Source of the DNA: Desulfobacterales bacterium HSG16
GTDB taxonomy: Bacteria > Desulfobacterota > Desulfobacteria > Desulfobacterales > HSG16
Direction: 5' to 3'
Assembly: GCA_030377965.1 (NCBI GenBank)
Contig: JAUCGE010000009.1
Coordinates: 1-64,000, forward strand
Length of the DNA: 64,000 nt
Position 1 is the first letter of the stretch, and the number at the start of each line of letters is the position of its first letter. The notes below the pieces were generated by a model. The model was given only the letters and a program-made list of their open reading frames with translations. It was not told the origin of the DNA and searched no databases. Both the position numbers and the translations under genes were made by a program. Positions 27,253 through 34,941 of this stretch are shown here, piece by piece.

Positions 27253-27606
27253 TGTCCCTCCGTTTTTTAATTTTAGTTTCTGTCGATGAATCACTTTGCT
27301 GGATATCTCCATCAAAATTCATGTTGAGATTGAATCCAAAAGGCAAATTTAATATTTTAATTCAATATCCCGGGCAGCCACAATTTCTTATATCTATTGT
27401 TTACCTCAGAGTTTTTTTGCTTATCCAGAAACACTTCTGGATAAGCTGCATTGAATATCGTATTATATCTGCAAAGTGATTATTTTGCAAATACGGGTTC
27501 AGGTCTTTGATTATATAGAAGATTTTTTGCATGGTTTTCCATCGACTTTTTTACGGATTTACCGCCTGATGTTTTCATCGGGCGTTTCAGACAGGAGAGC
27601 AGTACG
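27253..27606. promoter_or_regulatory. Divergent intergenic region with a 12-bp-stem palindrome
   Basis: This 354-bp gap separates the minus-strand chemosensory operon from the plus-strand radical SAM gene. At 27419-27446 there is a perfect inverted repeat, GCTTATCCAGAA, four bases, TTCTGGATAAGC. No T-tract follows on either strand, so it looks more like an operator or attenuator than a terminator. A weak plus-strand promoter (TTGCAA at 27485, GATTAT at 27509, 18 apart) may serve the radical SAM gene. I found no clear promoter for the chemosensory operon. Confidence 0.45.
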
Positions 27607-29592
27607 ATGAAAGTTTTATTATTACAACTTCCGATACCACAACTCAATTTTGGCCGTCAGACCGGGAATATACCACTTGGAGCAGCATGCCTTGCACAGG
27701 CCGCAGAGCGTTCTTTTGCCGATACCATCAACGTTACAGTTCTTTCCGAAAGCATTGCCTCGTATTCAGGCGATTCTGCCATCATTTCTCATATTGTAGA
27801 TGAAAAACCGGATATAGTCGGGTTTACTGTTTATAACTGGAACCTGGATCGTTCACTTCATATTGCCGGGGAAATCAAGAATAAACTTGATGTCCGAATA
27901 ATTTTCGGCGGCCCTGAAATTACGGCTGACAATCCTGCGATAAAATCCGAAAATATAGATTTTGCAGTTTTCGGCGAAGGTGAAGCTCTTTTTGTCAGGC
28001 TTATAGAAAATCTTTCCCTGTTTGAAGAAAAACAGGGAACTGAGAGTTGTGCATCCTTGTTTAAAACTGCAAAAAGTCCCTATCTTTCAAATCTTCTTGA
28101 TCCGCACATTGAAAATATGATGCTGTTAGAAACCCAGCGGGGTTGTCCCTATCGCTGCGGGTACTGCTATTATAACAAGGCGCGGAGCAGTGTTGTTGCT
28201 GTAGATGACGAATTAGTGATAGACGCTGTCAGATGGGCAGTAGAACTTGATATAGCGGAAGTTTTTCTGCTTGATCCTTCTCTTAACGCACGACCCGGAT
28301 TAAAATCTTTTGTCGATAAAATAGCAAAGATAAATAAAAATCGGAAAATATCTTTTTTAAGCGAAATAAGGGCAGAGGGAATTGATAAATCTCTGGCAGA
28401 AAGTTTTGCTGACGCAGGCTTTGCAGAATTTGAAATAGGGCTTCAAAGTACAAATCCAAAAGCGCTGAAGATAATGAACCGGCCTACGGATACGGACAGA
28501 TTTTTAAAGGGTGTGAAAAATCTTCAAGAAGTTGGAATCCGTGCAAAAGTCGATTTGATAATCGGTCTTCCAGGGGACGATATCGACGGTTTCAAGAAAT
28601 CCGTAGATTTTGTGGCTGACCATTTTATGGCTGACCATTTTATGGATGGTTCAGACATGAATCAACAGAGCATTTGCGAGGATATCCAGGTTTTTTTTCT
28701 CTCTGTGCTGCCGGGAACAGACTTCAGGAAAAACAGTGAGAAACTTAAATTAAAATATGATCAGCGTCCCCCATATGCGGTCATTAAAACCTCTGACTTT
28801 AATGAGGAAGATATGCTTCAAGCTTTTTTTTATGCGGAAGATCGTTTTGATATATGTCTGCAACCGGAACCGGATCTTGATCTTTGTTATAAATCAGGAA
28901 AGGTTTTTGATTCTGATAGTAAAACATCAGGGACAAAAATCTGCAAAACAGAATTTTATGCTCCAGACATAATAAAAACCCATGATGACAGGCCATATAT
29001 CCGCAGGATAGTATTAGACAGCGACAGTAGACTGCCTTTATTTCAAATCGAGGAAATGGCAAAAAGACTGACCCATCCATATCAGGTCTTTTTCATGCAG
29101 GGGGTAAAAGATGTGGAATATATGTGTCGGGTTCTTGAAATCGTGACAAAAGAAAATCCGCATACACCTTTTGAGGTCGTCTTCATATGCCCGAAATTTT
29201 CCTTTAAGGCGGAGGTCTTTGAGCAAGCCATGAAACTTGACCGGCCTTTATACCTCGATCTTGATCTGCCTGCCTATGGAAGCCGTTCCGTTCTTTTTAC
29301 TGTAGCGACAGATGAGACAGAGCCCTGGTTTGGCGGGATAATGAAACGCCAGGTTTTTTACTGGAAGGAAGACAGACTTCCGACTCAAGACGATTTTTCT
29401 AAAATGGGAAATCTTGACGGGGTTTTGATGGACAATCAAATTTCGGTTGAGCAATGGCAGAAGTGGCAGGATGAATTTGCCTCAAAAGCTTTTGAAATTA
29501 TGCCGGTAACATTTGCTGATATCCGGCTTCAAAACCGCTGGTTTAATCTTACGACTCCTGATGGATACTGGAAAGAAATGGTGACAGGATAG
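27607..29592 (+). CDS. B12-binding-type radical SAM protein
   Basis: A 661-residue protein. The N-terminal B12-binding-like Rossmann domain covers about 1-135 (LLLQLPIPQLNFGRQTGNIP; VGFTVYNWNL; IIFGGPEIT). The radical SAM barrel (about 170-400) carries the cluster motif in RGCPYRCGYCYYN, CxxxCxxC, near residue 180. ELEIGLQS-like EFEIGLQSTNPKALKIMNRP is the usual follow-on motif. The C-terminal ~260 residues are less conserved and I cannot assign them. The classic DxHxxG cobalamin motif is not seen, so cobalamin may bind base-off or not at all. Substrate unknown. AGGAG lies nine bases upstream of the ATG. It stands alone between the chemosensory operon and the PAS gene. Confidence 0.88.
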   Translation: MKVLLLQLPIPQLNFGRQTGNIPLGAACLAQAAERSFADTINVTVLSESIASYSGDSAIISHIVDEKPDIVGFTVYNWNLDRSLHIAGEIKNKLDVRIIFGGPEITADNPAIKSENIDFAVFGEGEALFVRLIENLSLFEEKQGTESCASLFKTAKSPYLSNLLDPHIENMMLLETQRGCPYRCGYCYYNKARSSVVAVDDELVIDAVRWAVELDIAEVFLLDPSLNARPGLKSFVDKIAKINKNRKISFLSEIRAEGIDKSLAESFADAGFAEFEIGLQSTNPKALKIMNRPTDTDRFLKGVKNLQEVGIRAKVDLIIGLPGDDIDGFKKSVDFVADHFMADHFMDGSDMNQQSICEDIQVFFLSVLPGTDFRKNSEKLKLKYDQRPPYAVIKTSDFNEEDMLQAFFYAEDRFDICLQPEPDLDLCYKSGKVFDSDSKTSGTKICKTEFYAPDIIKTHDDRPYIRRIVLDSDSRLPLFQIEEMAKRLTHPYQVFFMQGVKDVEYMCRVLEIVTKENPHTPFEVVFICPKFSFKAEVFEQAMKLDRPLYLDLDLPAYGSRSVLFTVATDETEPWFGGIMKRQVFYWKEDRLPTQDDFSKMGNLDGVLMDNQISVEQWQKWQDEFASKAFEIMPVTFADIRLQNRWFNLTTPDGYWKEMVTG

Positions 29593-29639
29593 TTTTTTGT
29601 ATTCAGGGAAATTCACAGCAAAAGGTTATATTATCAACG

Positions 29640-29682
29640 GGCGGCAGTCCGCCGCGAAAGATGGCGGGGACGAAACCCCGCC
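29640..29682. repeat. Pair of GC-rich hairpins between convergent genes
   Basis: Two stem-loops lie 10 bases apart: GGCGG-CAGT-CCGCC (29640-29653) and GGCGGGG-ACGAAA-CCCCGCC (29663-29682). They are far more GC-rich than their surroundings and lie between the 3' ends of the radical SAM and PAS genes. This is typical of an extragenic palindromic repeat. They could stop transcription from both sides, but no T-tract follows. Confidence 0.65.
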
Positions 29683-29734
29683 CTATCATATCTGGTATTT
29701 GATTTGTTGGGAAATCCCTTATTGAAAATTTTGA

Positions 29735-30490
29735 CTATGCCTGTCTCAACACATCATCAATCAGCCTTGAATCGGTAACATCCATGAAATAACCAAGGAC
29801 TGCCTGTCGTCCCTGATGATGAACTGGAGCAACGGTTTCTGATATCCATTTGAAATCACCAACTTTATCCAGAACCCTGTACTGGTAGGATTCTGATCTC
29901 TCTCCTTTGAGCATCTTAACTGCCAGATCCCGTACCCGGTCACGGTCGTCTGGATATACCACGTTAAGGGAATAAACACCGATCAGTTCATCTTCTGCAA
30001 GTCCGATTATTTCCTGATATTTCTTGTTTGTGAAAATTATTTTTCCATCTTGAACCATATAAATGCCTACAGGCGAATTTACAAAAGAAGCCCTGAATTG
30101 TTCGATTTCCGTAATATCCATGAAATTGCCCAGAACAGCGCGTTTTCCCTTATAGTTTATGGATGCCACGGATTCCATGATCCATTTTACAGCCCCGGTT
30201 TTGGTCGTCACTCTGAAACGATATGAGGCTGTTCTTTCTTTTCTGAGCATGGCAATCGCTTTTTCCTTTGCCTGACCCTGGTCTTCCGCAACCACGACAT
30301 TCATGGGATTGCTGCCCGTCAATTCTTCTTCGCTATATCCCGTGGTTTCCTGAAACATAGTGTTGGACAAGACTATTACACCATCCTGCACCACATAGAT
30401 TCCTATGGGAGAACTCATTAATGCGTTCAGAATATCTCCGCCATTTTCGGATTTACTACCTGCTGTCTGGTCGTTTTCTTTTGTAGGCAT
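29735..30490 (-). CDS. Tandem PAS-domain protein without output domain
   Basis: A 251-residue cytoplasmic protein of two consecutive PAS/PAC units (about 20-130 and 135-245). Each has the same landmarks: SPIGIYVVQDGVIVLSNTMF and SPVGIYMVQDGKIIFTNKKY, then a GNFMDITE or GYFMDVTD end. The two halves are close to each other, indicating recent duplication. There is no kinase, GGDEF or other effector after the second PAS; the protein stops eight residues later. It may be a free sensor or a truncated kinase. No kinase remnant is found in the 140 bases beyond the stop. The ATG at 30490 follows AGGAGG by nine bases; an earlier in-frame start overlaps that site. Confidence 0.85.
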   Translation of the reverse strand: MPTKENDQTAGSKSENGGDILNALMSSPIGIYVVQDGVIVLSNTMFQETTGYSEEELTGSNPMNVVVAEDQGQAKEKAIAMLRKERTASYRFRVTTKTGAVKWIMESVASINYKGKRAVLGNFMDITEIEQFRASFVNSPVGIYMVQDGKIIFTNKKYQEIIGLAEDELIGVYSLNVVYPDDRDRVRDLAVKMLKGERSESYQYRVLDKVGDFKWISETVAPVHHQGRQAVLGYFMDVTDSRLIDDVLRQA

Positions 30491-30729
30491 TCTCCATATC
30501 CTCCTGGTAAACAATATCTCTGGAAACTGTCGTTTTTTTCATCTCAAACGACACCTGAAATTTTAATTTTTTTCTATCCGGTCTTGAAAAAATCCTCTAA
30601 CGATTCAAATGGATCACAATTCGTCATTTTTTAAGAGACAAAATATTCAAGTTCGTGTATATCCATTACCGATCAGCTTGATAAGTATCAGGAATATTGA
30701 TTGAGGTCAAACCCAAAGGAACAAAAAAT

Positions 30730-31794
30730 ATGTCTGAAAATCTAATATTTATGGCAGGGAAAAATGCCTTTGCAAAGATTCGGGAAAACGGACTGAGTCC
30801 CGACGATATAGCGGTGATGACAGGCGCTGCCGGAGGGCCTAAGTGGCTGGTCATGTCCAATCTTGACCGCTTCTTATTTTCCTCCTGGTTCAAAGACAGG
30901 AAAAAACCACTTTATTTGATCGGATCTTCATCCGGTTCATGGCGATTTGCTTCCGTGTCACAGGCAGATCCACTTTCTGCAATAGACCGTTTTCAATATG
31001 CCTATACCAGGCAGCAATACGATGGTGTACCATCACCTGAAATTGTCAGCCAGACAGCATTGGAAATTCTTGACCATATTTTATTAGAAAAAGGAGCGGA
31101 AGAAATTCTTGCCCATCCTTTTATTCGGATGTGCGTCATGACGGTTCGATGTAAAGGGCTTGCAGCAAATGATAAAAAGTCCGCAATTCTTCCGGCAATG
31201 GCAGCAGCTTTTATTTTAAACGGAATGAGCAGAAAATGGCTTAAATTCTTCTTTGAACGAGCTTTTTTTCATGATTTGAGGGATAAACCGCCTTATCTGG
31301 ACGATACGGGCATTAAAACTGAAATGATACCTATGACAAGGGGGAACCTTAAATTTGCATTGCTCGCTTCAGGTTCTATACCCCTTGTCATGTCGGGTGT
31401 GAAGAATATTTCCGGAGCGCCGGATGGAACATACCGGGATGGAGGTGTTATCGACTATCACATGGATCTTCCCATAAATCCCGGACAGGGGATTATTTTT
31501 TTCCCCCATTATACGAACACGATAACACCGGGATGGCTGGACAAGAAACTTTCCTGGCGAAGACCGCAGCATTTAGACAACACACTTATGGTTGCACCGT
31601 CAGAAAAATTTGTAAAGAAACTCCCATATGAAAAAATCCCGGACAGGAACGATTTTCATAAATTTGAAGGTCGGGATAAAGAGCGGATCAAGTATTGGGA
31701 AGAAGCCGTGGAACTAAACAAATGCCTGGCTGATGAATTCAACGATGCTGTATCAACAGGTAAGATTGCAAACATGGTCAGGCTGATGAAGTAA
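30730..31794 (+). CDS. Patatin-like phospholipase
   Basis: A 354-residue patatin-fold acyl hydrolase. The oxyanion-hole region is TGAAGGPKWLVMSNLDRF, the nucleophile is in LIGSSSGSWRFAS (GxSxG), and the catalytic Asp is in YRDGGVIDYHMDLP. The Ser-Asp dyad is therefore complete. Patatins cleave acyl groups from phospholipids or other lipids. There is no signal peptide, so it acts in the cytoplasm or is exported by another route. The start at 30730 has AAAGGAA upstream and an earlier frame start has none. Its 3' end overlaps that of the convergent HExxH gene by 17 bases. Confidence 0.87.
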   Translation: MSENLIFMAGKNAFAKIRENGLSPDDIAVMTGAAGGPKWLVMSNLDRFLFSSWFKDRKKPLYLIGSSSGSWRFASVSQADPLSAIDRFQYAYTRQQYDGVPSPEIVSQTALEILDHILLEKGAEEILAHPFIRMCVMTVRCKGLAANDKKSAILPAMAAAFILNGMSRKWLKFFFERAFFHDLRDKPPYLDDTGIKTEMIPMTRGNLKFALLASGSIPLVMSGVKNISGAPDGTYRDGGVIDYHMDLPINPGQGIIFFPHYTNTITPGWLDKKLSWRRPQHLDNTLMVAPSEKFVKKLPYEKIPDRNDFHKFEGRDKERIKYWEEAVELNKCLADEFNDAVSTGKIANMVRLMK

Positions 31795-32260
31795 GAACGG
31801 GGTTGCAAATTTTCATGGCAACACGCTCTGCTTCGAGTTCAAGAGGAGAATTGTTATAGCCGAATTTAAGGCATTCGGTCAGATACTGTCGAAGAAATAA
31901 ATCAATTCCGCCCAGGCGTTCATACTGGGCGGTATGTGTAAACTCATGAACTATCAAGTCTCGTAGAAATTGACCGCCTGACCGAATATAAATACCATAC
32001 CCAAGAGTCATACCCGAAGTCCTGGTCGTGACAAGATCAACTTTTTCCCCTATTTCCCGGATCATGGGATCTTCGGGCATCGGGATCTGCTGTACAACGA
32101 GTATCCGGATTCTGTCCGGATGCAGCACTCCTGCAAGTTCTGCATCCTCAGCCTGTTCAGATGTGAGCTGTCTGCCCCTGGCCAGGATATATTCTTCCTG
32201 TTCTTTTGCCCAGCCGCAAACAAGGGGAAATATGGATTCAAATAATTCTTCCGAAATCAT
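31778..32260 (-). CDS. Small putative zinc metallopeptidase-like protein (HExxH)
   Basis: A 160-residue protein with LIVHEFTHTAQYERLGG, an HExxH zinc motif, at about residue 105. A downstream acidic helix (LELEAERVAMKI) could give the third ligand. It resembles the DUF4157-like minimal peptidases found in many bacteria. No signal peptide or membrane segment is seen. The chosen ATG at 32260 is preceded by AAAGGAAATTC and clears the end of the Cys-rich gene at 32277; the longer form would overlap it. Substrate unknown. Confidence 0.7.
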   Translation of the reverse strand: MISEELFESIFPLVCGWAKEQEEYILARGRQLTSEQAEDAELAGVLHPDRIRILVVQQIPMPEDPMIREIGEKVDLVTTRTSGMTLGYGIYIRSGGQFLRDLIVHEFTHTAQYERLGGIDLFLRQYLTECLKFGYNNSPLELEAERVAMKICNPVLTSSA

Positions 32261-32276
32261 GAATTTCCTTTTTACT

Positions 32277-32480
32277 TCAGACTTTCTTTTCCTGAACCAG
32301 GCGGGCAAAGAGTTCAAATGATCTATCATAGGTCAGTTCCGCATCTGCCGGAAAACAGCAGGCAGGCAATTGCCGCATGTTCAAATGATACTTGAGGCAG
32401 TCGCAGCAGACACCTTTACGGGTACAGGGTTCATATGTGCAGTTACACGATTTGAGATTTTGTTCTTTTTTACATTCCAT
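32277..32480 (-). CDS. Small cysteine-rich protein, DUF6485-like
   Basis: A 67-residue protein with eight cysteines, including CNCTYEPCTRKGVCCDC followed by YH. I recognise this pattern as that of DUF6485 proteins, common in anaerobes and clostridia; the assignment is from memory. The cysteines suggest metal binding, probably zinc or iron. GGAG lies ten bases before the ATG. It is co-directional with the HExxH gene, 16 bases upstream of it, so they are likely co-transcribed. Confidence 0.72.
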   Translation of the reverse strand: MECKKEQNLKSCNCTYEPCTRKGVCCDCLKYHLNMRQLPACCFPADAELTYDRSFELFARLVQEKKV

Positions 32481-32576
32481 GATGAGTTTTCTCCTGCTTT
32501 AGATTCATAGTTATATTTGCCGGGAGTTTAGCAATATCCAGCGAGATTGTAAAGGAGATTTGGTTGTGGGTTATTT

Positions 32577-32759
32577 TTATCTTTGCATGGAATATTTTTT
32601 TGAAATAATCTCTTCATATTCTGAGAGAATATCAGTTGTAATGGAAATAGCAAATTTCTGATGAATTAATTTCTGAAAGATCCAATGATACTTAGATTTA
32701 CTGGAGATCGCAACCAATAACACATTTGTATCAATTACAAACTTTTGATTAGTTTCCAT
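32577..32759 (-). pseudogene. Truncated PIN-domain toxin
   Basis: This 60-codon frame begins METNQKFVIDTNVLLVAISS, the start of a COG1569-type PIN toxin with its first active-site Asp (VIDTNVLL). It ends after EYEEIISKKYSMQR, where intact relatives run to about 140 residues and hold the remaining acidic residues. No continuation is seen in other frames in the next ~90 bases. Its start lies inside the 3' end of the antitoxin frame, the usual overlap of such pairs. It is probably non-functional. Confidence 0.8.
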
Positions 32760-32988
32760 TCAGCCAATCTTCCATTGTATCTCTTGACATTCCCTTTTGC
32801 TCTCAGATTTTATCAGCTTCATTAATGGCTTTTTCAGCATAATAATCAGCTAAAATTTTTTTCAATTCTATTAATTCATCCATTTCCAAATTCGTAGAAT
32901 ATAGTTTTATCAATTCCATTTGGACATTGCTTAGAGATTGTGGATTGATATTTGTGCTGTTTGTTCCTTTATACTCAACAAAAGGCAT
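32749..32988 (-). pseudogene. Antitoxin of the PIN pair with a premature TGA
   Basis: The frame starts MPFVEYKGTNSTNINPQ after a strong GGAGGTGAGAAT. It reads to AINEADKI and meets TGA at 32803-32805. Reading past that codon gives EQKGMSRDTMEDWLNGN and a stop at 32749. Relatives of this antitoxin family have Trp at that position (DKIW followed by a similar tail), so TGG has become TGA. The extended frame overlaps the toxin start. A 61-residue shortened protein may still be made. Confidence 0.82.
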
Positions 32989-33207
32989 ATTCTCACCTCC
33001 TTCATTTGTCAGAATATTTCGTTTTTCTCTGTATATAACAATAAACGAACAGTTATTTCAAATCAAGTATATACTGCAATTTATAAAAGGATATCGACGG
33101 TTCAACCACAGATAATCAAGAGTGGGGCTGGCATAAATTTTGTCAAACTGCCTTTTCAGAAACGATTAATTATTTTTCATGCATGCAGAGACCTGTAAAA
33201 TACGATA

Positions 33208-33275
33208 AATTGTTTCATGTGAAACATTGAAACGCACAAAACAAACAATGGAAAAATGTTTCACATGAAACAATT
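33208..33275. promoter_or_regulatory. Inverted pair of parS-like sites
   Basis: The 16-mer TGTTTCATGTGAAACA occurs at 33211-33226 and its reverse complement at 33257-33272. The consensus ParB-binding parS is TGTTTCACGTGAAACA, one base different. The matching part of the inverted pair extends to 21 bases each (33208-33228 and 33255-33275), with a 26-base spacer. No gene covers them. They could be bound by ParB, or be a stem-loop of an extragenic element. Confidence 0.55.
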
Positions 33276-33295
33276 CAATCATATGTGATTCAGCG

Positions 33296-33400
33296 CGTAG
33301 GTTGGGTTGAGCGATAGCGAAACCCAACATAAACGATCTGCCATCATATTGCGGATGGACATATTGAATTGTTGGGTTTCGTTCCTCAACCCAGCCTACG
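33296..33400. repeat. 105-bp palindromic element with 35-bp terminal inverted repeats (copy R1)
   Basis: The ends are CGTAGGTTGGGTTGAGCGAT and, inverted, CGTAGGCTGGGTTGAGGAAC, both running into GCGAAACCCAACA-like sequence. The centre contains ACGATCTGCC...TTGCGGATGGAC. Decayed copies of the centre and right end lie at 34322 and 34845. It abuts the 3' end of the nuclease-like gene. No coding potential. Confidence 0.72.
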
Positions 33401-33419
33401 GAACTCAAAATGCAAAAGG

Positions 33420-34301
33420 TTATTGATATCGATTGTCCTTTGCTTTGAGTTCGCGCAGACACTCTTCGATTTCTTCTATCTTGAGTCCGGCCATTCGTTC
33501 TTTCATGGTAAGCCCGGCCATTCGTTCTTTCATGGTAAGCCCATCCATCCGCTCTTTCGGGCTGTATCTGGACAACATTTTTTCTACCGGCGTATTTGGA
33601 ATGATAAATTCATCCAGCATTTTTGCCATGAATGTCTTTTCTTCCTTTGTAAATTCCATGTCTGGATCACCTCCTTTAGAAAACAAAAAATTTGCCACTT
33701 TGAACAGAAATTTCTGAAGATTTTCTGGCAATCGAGCAATCCCGGTTTGCTTCAGGATATCAAATGCCATCAGTTTTTCCTTTTTCTTGCTGGCAAAAAT
33801 TTTGGAAAATGCATTGTACGTATTGTCTGCCAAATCATTCAATGAAATGACGGTGATAAGGTTCAATACCGGATATTCACTTTTAAAAATACCTTTCTGA
33901 TGTCCGCTGGAATATCCAAATGAATTCAAAGTATTCTTCGATGGTGTCTTTGCGCTTACCAGAAACATCTGGAGTTCATGTTTTTCCAGCTTCCAATGAT
34001 CCTTGTAAAAAGCCCAGTAACCTACGGCTTTGCAGAAAATTTCTTCATTCAAGGATTCCGTATATTTGAATTCAATCAGAATATGATCTGCATCGCTTTG
34101 TCTTACGCCGTCCGATAGAAATCTCAATTGCTCCTGTGTCCATTGTTCATAGGGCTTTCTGATTATGACTATATCGGATTCAGGCGGATCTGTCATTATA
34201 GGAAATTCGGTATGAACTTCTATCCCAAGAGGAGACAAAGTCTCTTTGAACCAACTTCCAAACCATCTATGCCACCTGATTTCACTTGATTTTTTTTCCA
34301 T
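33420..34301 (-). CDS. PD-(D/E)XK nuclease-like protein with short C-terminal repeats (intact copy)
   Basis: A 293-residue protein of unknown name. The N-terminal ~110 residues fit a PD-(D/E)XK fold: an acidic residue in PPESDIVIIRKP, then DADHILIEFKYTESL, which gives the ExK pair, and a helix with a Trp/Tyr-rich patch (AVGYWAFYKDHWK). The rest is helical. Near the end, ERMDGLTMK, ERMAGLTMK and ERMAGLKIE form three tandem 9-residue repeats, probably variable by slippage. Proteins of this look are often multicopy in repeat-rich genomes and transposon-derived; that is inference. A damaged second copy lies 640 bp upstream (34942-35564), sharing near-identical sequence. Confidence 0.65.
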   Translation of the reverse strand: MEKKSSEIRWHRWFGSWFKETLSPLGIEVHTEFPIMTDPPESDIVIIRKPYEQWTQEQLRFLSDGVRQSDADHILIEFKYTESLNEEIFCKAVGYWAFYKDHWKLEKHELQMFLVSAKTPSKNTLNSFGYSSGHQKGIFKSEYPVLNLITVISLNDLADNTYNAFSKIFASKKKEKLMAFDILKQTGIARLPENLQKFLFKVANFLFSKGGDPDMEFTKEEKTFMAKMLDEFIIPNTPVEKMLSRYSPKERMDGLTMKERMAGLTMKERMAGLKIEEIEECLRELKAKDNRYQ

Positions 34302-34321
34302 ATGGTTTTATTATCCTCATA

Positions 34322-34405
34322 ACGAATAGCCAACATCAACGATCTGCCTTCATGTTACGGATGGACTCATTACATTGTCGGGCTTCTTTCCTCAATCCAA
34401 CTATG
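34322..34405. repeat. Degenerate copy of the palindromic element (R2)
   Basis: The stretch ACGATCTGCCTTCATGTTACG GATGGAC... followed by CTTTCCTCAATCCAACTATGG matches the middle and right end of the element at 33296-33400, with many changes and no left inverted end. It lies just upstream of the intact nuclease-like gene. Confidence 0.55.
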
Positions 34406-34486
34406 GGACTGAATAATTCAGGCAGAATCAATCTTTTTGTTGGTTCCAATAATTGTGGAAAAAATTCTGTTTCACGCCACATCTAA
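34406..34486 (+). pseudogene. Fragment of an AAA/OLD-type ATPase Walker A region
   Basis: The plus strand encodes LNNSGRINLFVGSNNCGKNS and then VSRHI before a stop at 34486. This is the P-loop segment of OLD/RecF-like AAA ATPases (normally INxFVGxNNxGKTS). The conserved T after GK has become N. No further ATPase sequence follows, as the minus-strand HicB-like gene takes over. It is a relic, not a gene. Confidence 0.7.
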
Positions 34487-34693
34487 CATGGGTCGAACTC
34501 GCGGGGCGGGTAATGGCCTGTTCTCTGATTCAAAATGACGAATGACATCCTCAACCACCTCACACAAATCATTGTAAACTTGAACTGGATCATCCCCGTG
34601 AATTCCAGTAATGAGATCCGGGCATTTGCCAAGGTACACATGGTCTTCATCACTCCATTCAACCCATTTATGATACTGATCGCCTGACTTCAT
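34472..34693 (-). CDS. Orphan HicB-like antitoxin
   Basis: A 73-residue protein with the HicB fold pattern: VEWSDEDHVYLGKCPDL and then a helix of the VYNDLCEVVEDVIRHF type. It ends RPLPAPRV. It lacks a C-terminal DNA-binding domain and no HicA toxin gene adjoins it. AGAGGTGATGAA precedes the ATG. It may be an orphan antitoxin or a phage-defence leftover. Its 3' end overlaps the ATPase fragment on the other strand by 15 bases. Confidence 0.75.
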   Translation of the reverse strand: MKSGDQYHKWVEWSDEDHVYLGKCPDLITGIHGDDPVQVYNDLCEVVEDVIRHFESENRPLPAPRVRPMLDVA

Positions 34694-34844
34694 TTCATCA
34701 CCTCTTTGATTGCTTACCGTACTTGCTTCTCTTGATAAGATTTTGAATCCTCACCAGGTTTCCCACTTAGAGTTACAGCGCCCGGGAATAGCGGATGTAC
34801 ATATTTTTTATGAGATCCTTTTCCGCCGCTTTTCATTTCGCAAA

Positions 34845-34936
34845 ACCCAACATCAACGGTCTGCCCTCATATTGCAGATGGACTATTGAATTGTTGAATA
34901 TCATTCCTCAACTCAGCCTACGGAATTCAAAATGTA
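34845..34936. repeat. Degenerate copy of the palindromic element (R3)
   Basis: AACCCAACATCAACGGTCTG CC...TTGCAGATGGACTATTGAATTG and a closing CTCAACTCAGCCTACGG match the centre and right end of the element at 33296-33400. It holds the same position relative to the second nuclease-like copy as R1 holds to the first. The pair was therefore copied as one unit. Confidence 0.65.
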
Positions 34937-34941
34937 AAAGG

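Noticed and set aside
27253-27606. Sigma54 or FliA promoter for the chemosensory operon
   Set aside because: I looked for GG-N10-GC and TAAA-N15-GCCGATAA type signals on the minus strand and found none convincing.
32803-32805. Selenocysteine codon in the antitoxin
   Set aside because: The TGA stands where relatives have Trp, there is no SECIS-like hairpin just downstream that I can see, and the family has no redox role.
33208-33275. Replication origin
   Set aside because: Apart from the parS-like pair there are no DnaA-box clusters, no dnaA, dnaN, gidA or parAB genes nearby.
33166-33462. 98-codon frame through the parS-like sites and palindrome
   Set aside because: It consists wholly of repeat sequence and the antisense of the nuclease-like gene end.
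33369-33845. 158-codon plus-strand frame opposite the nuclease-like gene
   Set aside because: It mirrors the opposite strand of a gene with clear protein motifs and reproduces its tandem repeats (FFHGKPGHS) as an artefact.
33296-34936. CRISPR array
   Set aside because: The repeats are few, long, palindromic and irregularly spaced, with no unique spacers of constant length and no cas genes.
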